64,000 nt of DNA from Datisca glomerata (lineage: Eukaryota > Streptophyta > Magnoliopsida > Cucurbitales > Datiscaceae), in NCBI GenBank assembly GCA_003255025.1, contig QANY01008582.1, positions 1 through 64,000 of the forward strand, given 5' to 3'. Made by a program: the position numbers and the translations under genes. Below the pieces are notes generated by a model. That model searched no databases. It was not told where the DNA came from and worked only from the letters and a program-made list of their open reading frames with translations. Positions 33,122 through 45,053 of the stretch are shown here, piece after piece; the stretch's first letter is position 1, and each line of letters starts with the position of its first letter.

Positions 33122-35335
33122 CCCTGCCGTGGTGAGGAGATTCTACCTAAGAGATATAGGGTAGTTTTTTTTATGTAAGAGAGGGTTCTGTCCAATGAAG
33201 GAATATCTATGATTTTGAGAGGCTCTAATCAAATGACTTCAAAGATAGTGATTGGTCATGCTCCAGTCTAAGATTTTATCATCAATGTTTTATTATTTCT
33301 GGGTAATATTTCTATTGTTCATTTTTAGGTACTGTTAAGCGATAAAACTAATTCCTATGAATAAATGATAAGAAGAGCATGAAAGGAATTAGAAGATCAA
33401 ACATTACCAACAAATTGCAAGGCACGAACTAGGAAATAGAGGAACGCTTCTTCTCAAGATGCATGTGTGGCTCTGAAAATCTCTTCCCAGAACTAAACAA
33501 ATTTTCTTTTGTTTTCCCACGATCCAATCACTCCAAAGGTATAGGTCACTTTCTATTTATATCAAATATCTTGGATAAGGATGATGAATCTTATAATTCT
33601 CAGGAGAAAAGAAGAGATTTTCTTTAAGACGTCTATCCATCCAACTAGAAAATTTGACTAAAAAATTTATGAGATTGGGATAAGTTCAAACTCATGGCCA
33701 GGGCGTCAAACATTTACACAAGTCGTTAAAATTTGGGATTGATGAACAACTCTTCGTTTTGGTAAAAGATAATCGTAAAATAAACTAATTTAGTGTCATT
33801 CTCATCTTTCTAAACGAAAAATTCCACATCATTCTCCGTGTAAAAATAGAGATGATATATAATACATGTATAATCTCTTAGTGGTTTTGATTAATGAGTT
33901 TTAATTTAAATGGTTTTGCACTATACTGGTTTGAGAAAATGTGGATTACTGAAATATTACAAGTTTGACAATGTTTTGTGAAAAAGCAATATTTATATCC
34001 ATAATCCCACATTTCTTGGGTAAAATATACAATCTTGTACTAATTGTGGGCTCAAACCAATACACAAATAGTAGAATATTAATTGAACTATTGTCAAATG
34101 GGTCACTTGCAAGAACAACCTTAAAAAAATTCACAGTAAATTTGGACCACCTATTACATATTAAGCAAAAATGACATTTATAAAAAAAATTAAAGTAGAA
34201 CTAAATACTAAAAAACCCTAAAATACATCAATCTCCCCATCCCTCCATTCCGCTCTCCTTCTCACTTAATCACATCTGACCGTGCAGTCGATCACGACCC
34301 AACTGTCTATTACGTCGCTATCCTTGTGCAACCTTTTTCCTTATCAGTTTCTTCGTGATTTCTTCAACTAACTTGAGTCGGAGTTAGAGCTCAGGTTTTT
34401 TGTCCCTGCAACTCATATATGTTAATTTTTTTATAGAGCTATGCATGCATCACGAAATATCCGTCTGGTCCCAAGAAATCCTCCCAAATTGAGCGGTACA
34501 AGACTAGACACTAACTCTTGATGGGAGGGGACGTGATCGATTTTTCTTGTCCCCTGCAAGATGGCACAGGGCACAAGACAACTTGGAAAAAACTTACTCG
34601 TCCCCTCTCATCTTAATAATTTTATAAATAGTCTATTTTTTATTTTGATCCTTAATCTTTTTCAATTTTAACCTTTAATCTTTTAAACTTTAAAACTTTT
34701 TTTATTCTTAAACCTTTTTTAACTTTAAACGAATTAAACCTCTCTTACACACACTCTCTCTTCGATGCAGCCCAAAAAAGAAAAGGCCCATGTCAGGCTG
34801 CCCAAAAAAGTCCATCTAGTCATCACATTCTTGTCCCTATCTGAACCATGAACCACCTCGTCATGTCTTGCTCGGTCTTTGTCCTCAATGCGGACTGGAC
34901 AAGAACAAAAGTGAACTGCGTTGTCCCATCCTATATTTTGAGCTCATTATATGATTTTTCTATGTATTTTCATCTTGCCTTGAGTTTTCTTCTTTACGTC
35001 AATGTCATTGTTTCATGAGTGGTAGTTCCTGGAAAACTATGATTCAAAGTAAACAAGTTATTTACTGTGGACACACAATGTTTACATACAAATAAAATGC
35101 TTACTCACTAAACATACTGTTATTCAATATAATTTTTTGTTTACTCAGTAAACATTGTGTTTTCTAAGTTTTCTATCCCTTTATGAACGAGCACAATCTT
35201 GCAACTGATAAGCCTCGTGCTGATGTATTGTGGCGATAGAATTTAGAGATTTATAGACTTCAAGTGCTCTTAAAATATCATTTCTAAGAATAGTGAGACT
35301 GAGCATGAAAAATGATTATGTGTACCTCAAAATAT
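33122..35335. other. Intergenic region, nothing recognised
   Basis: No gene with homology I can name. Near 34480-34930 the composition becomes more GC-rich (GGGAGGGGACGTGATCG, GTCCCCTGCAAGATGG), suggesting a decayed element, but no matching ends were found. Confidence 0.35.
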
Positions 35336-35339
35336 TAAT

Positions 35340-35665
35340 AGAGATCAGCAATATGACTCTTGACTTTGAGTGAATATCATATTTTAGAATAATACAAGTC
35401 TGAGTTCTGTGGTCCACGTCTGAATCCTAATATATCTTTATTCTCTTATATTTTGAACAATTTGATCGAAATAATTGCCCCATCTTCCTTAAAATCTTGA
35501 GAGAAATCGACAACGTGACTCTCGACTTTGAGTGAGTATAAGATTTTAAAATAATGCGAGTCTGAGTTATGTAGTCTGTGTCTAAATCTTGAAATATGGT
35601 TCTTGTCCCATATGTTGAAAAGTTTGATGGAAATAATTGCCTCATCTTCCTGACATTAGGAGCAC
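35340..35665. repeat. Two-unit tandem repeat, about 162 bp per unit
   Basis: GACTCTTGACTTTGAGTGA (35355) recurs as GACTCTCGACTTTGAGTGA (35517), and following segments AAGTCTGAGTT / CGAGTCTGAGTT, CCCCATCTTCCTTA / CCTCATCTTCCTGA keep the same order. Identity by eye is roughly 80%, so this is an older duplication. Confidence 0.8.
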
Positions 35666-35742
35666 AAATCACAATGTAAATTAATCAAGGAGAATCATGC
35701 AAATTAATTAGGGAGATATTAAATAACATAAAGTATAAGAAG

Positions 35743-36101
35743 TGTTGGAAAACTCAGATCCGGGCGCCCATGATAGGTTGACGCAACCCAATTTTGATAA
35801 GGGATGATGAAAAACTACCCACGGTGGTTAATATAAATAACCACCATTAACTTCTATGGAGGTTGTAACTTCATATTGATATTCTTTGGAGAAGAAATTC
35901 ATACATATTGCAGAGACAAAGAGAATCATTCCTCTAACACTAAAATCAAGATTTCACATACAAAATCAATGGCTATTGGGTTGTGGAACAAGTGAGGAGT
36001 TCATTTTCATGATTTCCTACAAGATCCGACACGTAATTCATCATTTCGATCCATTCCGCTGTGTAATGAAGTAAGTGTTCTTGACTTGATTGTATTCAAC
36101 A
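35743..36101 (+). repeat. Copia 5' LTR (359 bp)
   Basis: TGTTGGAAAACTCAGATCC to GATTGTATTCAACA. It contains a segment of about 50-70 bp (GTGGTTAATATAAATAACC and neighbours, itself an inverted pair) that is missing from the 3' LTR. Several further substitutions separate the LTRs, so the insertion is not recent. Confidence 0.9.
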
Positions 36102-36910
36102 TTGGTATCATAGCATAGTCATGATGTTTTCGTGCCTCACTGTTCAAGTGGGACTTTACAGATTTTTTTGAAGGAAATTGAATCAAACTTAGACATTTTT
36201 TGTTCTCAATGATTTGATTTTCTACTATGTACCATGAGATTTGATTCTCATTCGTTCTTTTTAATTTAGTTAAGAATTTTTTTTCTCAATGCAACTGTAA
36301 GAGTATTTGCACTGAATGATTTCGGTGACAATTATTTTTAAAAGAATAAATTTACAATTTTTCAATTCAGTGGCAATCACAATTTTTTTTTGTTTTTTTT
36401 AAATGTCGTCGACTGTGTTATATGACCAATTCTTTTCTCTTTATTGTGAATCGGTGAAACGGTTTGGAAAGAAATTTGAGAACAAGTGAAATAATGACTT
36501 AATTTTTATTTTAAGTTGGCTTTTTTCAAATTTTCAAAGTGTTGTGTTTACTTCTAGATTTAGTACTTGTATTCTTTATGTGAAAGTCAGTTAACAACAC
36601 TAACCATTTCGGCCACATGGTTTTATTATTTATATGAGAATTTTTACACTGATATTTGGAAGAATATGTAATATCAATATAGACTATGAGTTTTTAACAT
36701 CCGTTTCACCAATAGACGTGTATGTTCATGAACGTATTTTTCCAAGTTTTTTTATAGTCGATATTTTGATAAATTTGTTTTAATATATTGACAATACGAC
36801 AATGTAAATTTTTGAAGTGATGTATATTTGTTATGTTAGTACAAAAGATGGATTGAGACCCAGATTATGACAGATTATATACTTTATACTATGAATTTTG
36901 TGAGTACAAA

Positions 36911-37312
36911 ATGAACCCACATCACAACATGGTTGAACATGTAATACATTTGAGCAAAATGTACAATGAAGTGAGAAAATGGAGCATTGAGGTTGAGATA
37001 GATATATGTAAAATTCTCCTCAATTCATTGTCGAACTCGTGGAATGTAGATAAAGAAGAGATCATGGAAAAGTATACCTCTGAAGAATACAATTGTATTA
37101 TAGAAGATCTCATATTAAGAGAGAAACGAAATATACGTTCTGGAATTTTTCGTTCAACTGCATTATTACAATTCATAAATCTTCGGAGTGCAAGGTTGAG
37201 CCTTGGCGTAGACAGGAAGGAACATACACTGAATGGAGTCCCTTATTCAAGTGTTGAACAAATTGTGATGTCCAATTTCTATTGTACATATGATGACTAT
37301 TTTAAGAATTAA
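36911..37312 (+). pseudogene. Extra gag-like open frame in the copia leader
   Basis: This 133-residue frame reads NMVEHVIHLSKMYNEVRKWS and EVEIDICKILLNSLSNSWNV, matching in style the copia gag core (a hydrophobic spacing followed by ILNSLP.SW). It lies upstream of the element's own gag and overlaps no part of it, so it may be captured from another copia lineage or be a decayed duplicate. It has no zinc knuckle. Function in the element is doubtful. Confidence 0.4.
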
Positions 37313-37636
37313 TTTTAAGTAGTTTGCCATGTTTAGTATAGTCTTTTATTTTGCGTATATACTTTTCATGTTATGATATTAACTGAGTGAGAGTTATAAT
37401 AAATGAGATTAGTGTATTCTCATATGTTATATGTTTTGGGCATATAACTAAATAATGATGATATGATATTTTGTATGGGAGATGATTGTAAGCACTGCAA
37501 GCTTTCAATCATATACTCAATATCACATCATCATTGACTAGTTAAGTTTGCCATAATTTTAAGATGTGAATGTGTGTGTTTTCTTTTAAAGTGCTAGTAT
37601 TTATATGCGTTGTTGTGTTTATATGTTGTAGTTGAT

Positions 37637-38577
37637 ATGACTTCCACATAAAAATAATATTATAGTTGAACTGAACAAGGGTGAGAAATTGAACGATGAT
37701 AATTTTAATATTTGGCATTAAAAAGTTTAGTATATTCTCGAGGAACAAGAAGTTCTAGAAATCCTTAAAAACAGTATGACTGAACCTAAAAATGGCAATT
37801 CTACTCAGCGTAGAAGAGATCGAGAGTCTTATCGTTTATGGAAACGAAAGAACAGCATATCTCGCATTACATTGTTGAGTTGCATGCAAGATAATCTTAT
37901 GTGTGAGTTTGAAAAGTTTGAAGTTGCCAAGGATATGTGGGATGCTCTAAAAGAGAAATTTGGTTTGACTTCAGCAATAAGACTAAGATAGCTCACGATC
38001 AAATTTGACACCAATGTGAAGCATCAACATCACACAATGAAACAACATTTGAGAGAGATGCCAAATATGATTAGAGAGTTAAAGAGTGATGGGCATAAAC
38101 TAATTGATGAACAACAAGTTCAAGCTGTCATTCGTTCTCTCCCTCAAAATTGGGAACACATGAAGGTCAACATGACGCACAATGAAAATATAAAAACTTT
38201 TGATGATATTGCACGTCATGTTGAATTAGAAGCTGAGCGTTTGGAAGCTGCTAAAACTTCTACTCAGGCTTATGTTGCTGCAACAAGTTCTCAAAAGAGA
38301 GGTTTTAAGAGAAAGGGAAATTCTAAAATTTTCAATAAGGGAAAAGAAAAGAAAAGGTGCAAACCCACAGCACAAAGGCAAGAAACCTGAGACCAACTGT
38401 CATATTAGAGACAAATGTGGCGGTAACATGAAGAACAAGAGCGAGATGCAATGCTATAATTGTGGCATTTTTTGTCACTTTGCGCGTGAATGCACTGCGT
38501 CTCCCAGTGAACCCAAGAAAGACACGTACTTTCTAATATTACTTTTCACTGTTGCTATGTTTCTAGCAGTGTGTTAC
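37637..38577 (+). pseudogene. Copia gag, broken
   Basis: From about 37637 the text runs LNKGEKLNDDNFNIW, VQYILEEQEVLEILKNSM-like, YRLWKRKNSISRITLLSCMQ, a stop at 37989, then MKQHLREMPNMIRELKSDGH and VIRSLPQNWEHMKVNMTHNE, which are the diagnostic core of copia gag. A frameshift near 38390 leads to the zinc knuckle CYNCGIFCHFAREC (CX2CX4HX4C, about 38452-38493). The particle protein would package the element's RNA. At least one stop and one frameshift disable it. Confidence 0.85.
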
Positions 38578-38586
38578 TAACTAAAT

Positions 38587-41500
38587 CTTATCATGTATGG
38601 ACTGTAGATCCAGGAGCAACCGACCATGAAGCTAGATATGGGAGCATTTATAGAGTATCGTCGAGTCCCAGTGGGAGCAAGATAGATCTGTGTTGGAAAC
38701 AATTTCAGAGTAGAAGTTAAAGGAGTTGCGTGGTGGTCAGACATTATTTCTGCATGATGTCCTTTATGCTCCTGAGATTTGGCGAAATTTAGTCTCTGTA
38801 ATTGTTCTCCTAGATTTAGGTTTCAATATAAATTTTCATTCAGGTGGTACAAACTTCTATTTAGATAATAAGTACTATGGATCTGGTTATTTTTCGAATG
38901 GTTTTATTACTCTAGACACTAAACATAACAATGCTAGTAATGACTATTATCTTTCTTTAATAGCATTGTCTAGTAATAATGTGATTTATACTAATATATG
39001 ACATGCTAAATTAGGTCATATAGGGCAATACAGAATGAATAGGCTTGCTAAAGAAAGTCTATTAGGCTCACTTGTAAAGATATAGTTGCCTATATGTGAA
39101 CATTGTCTTGGCGGAAAAACAACTAGAAAATCATTTGGAAAGGTAAAAAGAGCTGATTATCCATTGTAATTAATTAATTCTGATATTTGTGGTCCTATGA
39201 ATGTGAAAGCGAGACGTGGCGTTTCATATTTCATCACTTTTATTGATGATTTCACGTGTTTTGGTAATGTCTATTTAATCTCCCATATATCGGAAGCATT
39301 GGATTGCTTCAAACGATTTATGAATTTTGTGGAGAATTAAATAGAAAAAAGGATAAAAGCATTAAGAACAGATCGAGGCCGTGAATATCTTTCTGATCAA
39401 TTCAAAGAATTATGTGATGAAAATGGTATATCTAGACAACTAACTATTCCTGGAACTCCACAACAAAATGGTGTTATGAAAAGAAGGAATAGAACGCTTC
39501 TAGATATGGTAAGGTCTATAATGGCACAAGTGAGCTTACCCATTCATATTGGGGAGATGCGTTACTTACCGTTACATATTTACTTAACCGTGTACCTTCC
39601 AAATCAGTAACTTTCACTCCATATGAACTTTGGATGGGCAGAAATTTTGACTTAAGTAATCTATGACCTTGGGGGTCTGCAGCTTATGTTCACAATTCTT
39701 GTCATAAATATGGTAAACTTGGACTAAGGGGTAAGAAGTCCATATTTATAAGATATGATAAACACTATTAATGATACGTGTTCATTGGTGAACAAATTGA
39801 TGAAAGTTTTACTGAATTTAAATCAAAAGATGACACATTTTTAGAGAATGAATTTCCTAGCAAAAGAGAAGCTAGTCAAGATCTGAGTCTATATGAGATA
39901 GAAGATCTTGACACTAATGTTACTACGGATCAAATGTCTGAAATGAATGAAAATGTGCCTCATCTCTTTGATCTGAGTGGGAGTAACATTTTGACCGATG
40001 ATACAAATCTGCAAGAAGATTATATACGGAGAAGTACTCGTAAAAGTATTCCTCGTCAACATTTTAAAATTGAGGGATATGCTTTTATGATTGCTCCACA
40101 TGATGAACATGAGCCGAGGACTGTACGAGAGGCTCTTTCATCAGCAGTAAAAGATCATTGGTTAAAGGCAATGGAAGAAGAAAAAGAGTCAATGAGAATA
40201 AACCATGTCTAGGACTTGGTTAATCTTCCACCAGGACGTAAAGCTATTGGGAATAAATGGATTCTCAAAATTAAATGCAAGGAAGATGGATCTATAAAAA
40301 GATATAAGGCACGTTTGGTAGCTAAAGGTAGCACTCAACAAAAAGGAATAGATTATGAGGAAACTTTTCAACTTGTTGTTAGGATTGCCTCCATACGTCT
40401 AATTTTAGCTATTGTTGCCCATATGGATTTGAAATTACATCAGATGGACGTTAAAACCGCTTTCCTGAATGGGGAACTAGATGAAGAAATTTACATGCAA
40501 CAACCTGAGAATTTTGTTGTAAAAGGCCAGGAGTGCAAAGTATGCAAACTCCTAAGATCAATATATGGCCTCAAACAATCATCTAGACAATGGTATCTTA
40601 GGTTTCATAGAGCCATAACTTCTTATGGTTTTATGATGATCGATGAAGACCATTGTGTTTACGTCAAACATATTGAGAGTAATTTTATAATTCTATCACT
40701 GTATGTAGATGATATCCTTTTGGCTGGGAATGATAAAATATTTCTCGTTATCATTAAAGAATGGTTGTCTTCTGATTTTGAGATGAATGAAATGGGTGAA
40801 GCAACATTTATACTAGGTGTGAAAATATATTGAGATCATTCAAAATGACTTCTTACTCTATCGCAAGAGTCATATATTAAAAAAATACTCGAACGATTCA
40901 ATATGCGAGATTGCAAACCCATCGACACTCCAATAGCAAAGAGTGAAATCCTTAGTAAGGAAATGTGTCCTAAGACTCCAGAAGAAAAAGAGAGCATGGT
41001 CAGAGTTTCATATTCGAATACCATTGGAAGTTTGATATACGTTATGTTGTGTACACGTCGTGATATTTGTTATGCCGTTGGTTTTGTCAGCCGTTATCAG
41101 TCAAATCCTGAACAAGCTCATTGGAAAGGTGTTAAGAGGATTTAGAGATTCCTTAAAGGTACTATAGACTTATGTTTATGCTATCGAGGAAACGATCTGC
41201 ATCTAGTGGGTTACTCAGATGTTGATTAGGGTGGTGACCCTGACGAACGCAAATCAACGTTTGGATATGCTTTCTTGCTAAGCAGTGGCGCCATATCTTG
41301 GAGTAGCAAGAAATGGACATGCATTGCGTTATCAACTATGAAAGTTTATAGCCTGTTCGACCGCAGTGCAAAAGGCAATTTGGCTTAAAAGGTTTCTGTA
41401 ACATTTACAAGTAGTTTCTAGTGTAATGAAATTAGTGACTTTATTTTGTGATAGTCAAGCAGCCATCACTTATATTAAAGATCTGAAGTATCATGGGAAA

Positions 41501-41590
41501 ATGAAGCATATAGACACTAAGTATAATTTTGTACGAGATATTATAGCGCATAAGGAAATAGTGTTACAACATGTCTCTACACATTGAATG
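38587..41590 (+). pseudogene. Copia pol: protease, integrase, reverse transcriptase, RNase H, broken
   Basis: Protease remnant TWTVDPGATDHEA (about 38597-38635; the usual DSGA is DPGA). Pre-integrase HAKLGHIGQYRMNRLAKESL (39003). Integrase SDICGPM (39180), LRTDRGREYLSD (about 39365), then [16 protein letters not shown] (about 39463), where the usual acidic Glu before RRNR is Lys. Reverse transcriptase WILKIKCKEDGSIKRYKARL (40258), HQMDVKTAFLNGELDEEIYM, YGLKQSSRQWY, and catalytic YVDDILLAGND (about 40700). RNase H YSDVD..GGDPDERKSTFGY then ALSTMKVYS (about 41210-41345). Stops interrupt it near 39085, 39340, 40212, 40834 and 41142, so pol is dead, but the 205-residue reverse transcriptase stretch 40216-40833 is open. 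Confidence 0.9.
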
Positions 41591-42769
41591 ATGTCTGATC
41601 CTTTGACAAAGCCAATCCCTAAAGATATTTTTCTAAGCCATGTCAAATCCCTAGGTTTGTACAGATTGTAATATGATGTCTAATTTTCAGTACATTCTGT
41701 ATCAATGTTATTAATTAATGAACTTGATGTTGTTCATTATTTTATTTATTTGTAGCACGTAACACACATATCTTGTTTGGATAAAATGAAAATGTATGTC
41801 GCAAGGTATAAACTGACTTACTCATACAAGCGGTCACCTCAGGCGCTTGAAGAAAGAGCTGAGATGAGACATTATATGCTTAAAATATTTGGGAAGTGTG
41901 AACAAAGCATACTTTAATGGGTTGCGTCCTTGAGACGAGGTCAAGATGGGGTCTAAAGATTAATTCATGGATCGATATGATTCCCACGATCATGTAGCCT
42001 GGTTGGTGGATGAGATGCGAGAACTTATGGTAGGCGCTATGAGGAGCGAGATAATAAGATCTCGAGCTATGCGCGGGGAATATTTTGGTATCTGTGACTA
42101 AGCTAAGATCCTTATAGTTGTTCATTATAAATTATAATATACATACACTCTTTCTATGAAGAGAAAACCATTATAGCATGTGTTCATACCACATAGGTCT
42201 TTTGCGATAAGATAAGGAAAATGTGAGATAAAATCTCTGCTCTCACATTGTATGAGTCATTTGAGATACTTTGAAACCTCATTTTTGTTCCCTATGTGAC
42301 TTTCGACTATATAGTGAAGTAACAAATAAATGTTGCTACTTTAGCATGTTACCAGTTATGGTAATCCGAACTAATAAAACATGTTTAGGAAAGTTATTTA
42401 TTTGAAGTTAAGCTATATATGTAGGGAAGAAAGACATTTTTTTGTCTACATCTAAAATGTATTTACCGGCCGACTAATTATGTCGCCTTGTAGTGGCTAG
42501 TACATGATTGTGAATACATGTTTTGACTAAGTCAAGCATTGCTCTTTGAGGAATTAAATATGTTTGAACTGATGTAACAAATACGTCTGGGGCATAGCGA
42601 GACGAGTAGACAGTCTTCAGTTTTGGGGCTGCTATGTTATCCCTAACAGGTTCAAAACAACTAACTCTTATACGTGCTCGTGGTCGCACGATCCATTTAC
42701 CCGTATGAATTTATTAGTATGTGAATGTTTAATCGTTTGTGTTCTATCACATCATGTGCGAGTGGGAGA

Positions 42770-43080
42770 TGTTGAAAAGCTCAGATCTGGGCGCTCACGA
42801 TGGGTCAACTCAGCCCGATTTTGAAAAGGGATGATTGATAGTTTTTCATGTTGATATTCTTTGGAGAAAAAATTCGGACCTATTGCAGAGACAAAGAGAA
42901 AATCATTCTTTCAACAACTAAAATCAAGATTTCACATACAAAATCAAGGGCTATTGGGTTTGTGGAACAAGTGGGGAGTTCATTTTCGTGATTTCATACA
43001 AAATTCGACATGTAATTCATCATTTCGATTTATTCCGCTGCGTAGTCAAGTAAGTATTTTTGACTCGATTGTATTCAACA
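42770..43080 (+). repeat. Copia 3' LTR (311 bp)
   Basis: TGTTGAAAAGCTCAGATCTG to GATTGTATTCAACA. It aligns with the 5' LTR except for the missing internal segment after GATGATTGATAGTTTTTC. The first bases GTTGAAAAGC differ from GTTGGAAAAC of the 5' LTR. Confidence 0.9.
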
Positions 43081-43507
43081 AGAAGAATTAATTTTCCTAA
43101 AAATGTTGTTATGATATTGCGCATTTGCTATGCCTTCTTTGTTTATTCAAGGTGATTATGCTCTAAGATAATGACGTTGAGGCAGCTCTACATCTTCTAG
43201 CAAAAAATAGTATTTCTGTAATAATAAAAGAGTGAAAGGAAGGTAAGGCATGTCAACGGGTCAAGCACGTGGGAACATATGGCTCGATCAGACCCTAATG
43301 CTTAGGGAAATATACAAAATGACCAACTTTTCAACTGAAACTGTGAAAATGCTGGAAAACATATTTATTGCAAAAATGGCCGCCTACGATAAATAATCAT
43401 TTACATCTGTGTAACTTTAGTAAATAAATTATTTACTTTAGTCATTTTTATAAATATAAAAAAATTCAGTCCTTTTTTGCCGTTTCAGCTAGAAAGTTGG
43501 CACTAGG

Positions 43508-43832
43508 GTTGAAAATTATTTTACCGAACTGAACCAAAAATGACAGGTTTGGTCGGTTCTTTATATGTAATCGGCTCGGGAAAATAAGATAAACGAAGTT
43601 TTGGTTCGGTTCAAAATTTGGTGGTGTTCGAATCGAACCGAACCAAAATAGTAGTTCACTTTTTTACATATAATTTCATATCAAACCAAAACAAAATTTT
43701 GATTCTATATTATTTTTTTCAATAATATCATTTAAAAATGATTTTTTAATTAATAATACCGAACCGAATCGAAACTCACGGTTCAGTTTTTGATCAAAAA
43801 ACTGACCGAACTGAACCGTGAACACCTCTCTT
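43508..43832. mobile_element. TTCGGTTCGG-type MITE
   Basis: The left end TAGGGTTGAAAATT and right end CCGTGAACACCTCT face each other, the interior holds AACCGAACTG / CGGTTCGGTT arrays around an AT core, and TTGGC occurs in both flanks (43499-43503 and after 43833), the remains of a target duplication. Confidence 0.65.
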
Positions 43833-44500
43833 GGCTTTATTGGGTTTAAAGCTTAGTGATACGGGCTTTGAGAAGCTGATGTTGACCATATGAAAAAGGC
43901 ACAAGTGTTGGGCCTGTGAAGAGTAAAAGCTTGGCCCTTAGAGCCGCGGGCCAAAGAAAGGTGCAAGTCGTGCTTGGGATTCACGCACTCAGTACACGAG
44001 CCGTGCATGTGTGGTGCTAGAGGAATGGGCCATTTGGTGAGCCCGTTGGATAACAGGGGCATACAGGCCTACGTATGTTAGTATGTGTGCCACTTGAGCG
44101 AGCTTTCGTGGGCTACTTACGTAGAGCACTAAAAATGGATCGGGTAGGTTAATCCGGCCAGCTGAAGGGGGCAAGGAAGAAAGACGCCATCTGAGGATGC
44201 ACGTGAACCCATATCTGGTACCTAAATTGGCCTGAATCAGTTGTAATCCCTATCTGTATACTTTTATGGGAGCCTTGGAGTCTTAAAATGTTTCACTACC
44301 AGTAGATCTGATATTATATGTTTGGTAATGGAGAGGAGTCTCCCTCCATCATTTTTATGGTTGTTTCTTACCTAAATAAGGCCTGAGAGCCATCATAGCG
44401 AAGTCGAGGGTTGTTGTTCATTGGCTTGTTGATATCGGCTACTTCTCGCGACTATATATATATATGGGAGAAAACACGCACATGTAGGACCCATATTAAG
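43833..44500. other. GC-richer non-coding block, unidentified
   Basis: This block (for example GCCGCGGGCCAAAGAAAGG, CACGAGCCGTGCATGTGTGG) contrasts in composition with its AT-rich surroundings. It could be an LTR or other remnant, but I could not match it to the 48000-48680 region or to any terminus. Ends in a short TATATATA run near 44455. Confidence 0.35.
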
Positions 44501-45053
44501 TCCACTCGATAATATTTTTGAACAAATCACAATACTCTCATTTCTTGGGTAGGATCCATATTAAGTTCAAACCGAGAACTCCTTTGTGACCAAAGTCACC
44601 ATGATGACTGAGTCACCATCCACAACTAGATCGATGGACAGAACCTCACATATACTTACATTACTGAGATCACACGATTAATGAGTTAATCTCATACCTA
44701 GGTTCGTGGCTATTCGAGATATTCAATATCATTTTGTTGTCACAATAAGATATAATAATTAATCATACAGAGAAATGATGGACACACATCAAATCTATTA
44801 GACAAACTCAATGATTGTTAAAGAGGATAAGATGATAACCAAGATATCCTGATTTGCAATATTCTCCATGAATATCTTCATTCCTTATCATAATAAGGAA
44901 GAAGATACACTAAACCTAGATGTTTGACTGATACAGAAAATCATTATTAATATATGATGATCCCTATTAATCAGTAAGCAATTCTCCATATTTCTAATAT
45001 TATTTTAAACACTCTACTGACTTGATCGTTGAAATGCATTAGGTAGGGCACCT
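44501..45053. other. Unidentified block joined to truncated gypsy integrase
   Basis: GTAGGACCCATATTAAGT (44486) is echoed as GTAGGATCCATATTAAGT (44550), a short direct repeat. Reading frames are absent. The block meets the gypsy integrase at about 45053, so it is either an insertion that truncated the element or older flanking DNA. Confidence 0.35.

Larger units (their letters stand above)
35738..43085 (+). mobile_element. Full-length Ty1/copia LTR retrotransposon with 5-bp target duplication
   Basis: Two LTRs in the same orientation, both starting TGTTG and ending CAACA, flank gag and pol. The outer flanks are AGAAG on both sides (35738-35742 and 43081-43085). The primer-binding site TTGGTATCATAGC follows the 5' LTR directly, resembling the initiator-Met-tRNA site of copia elements (usually TGGTATCAGAGC), and the purine tract GAGTGGGAGA precedes the 3' LTR. 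The order is gag, protease, integrase, reverse transcriptase, RNase H, the copia order. Coding parts carry many stops and frameshifts, so the element is not autonomous. About 1.1 kb between RNase H and the 3' LTR is non-coding. Confidence 0.93.
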
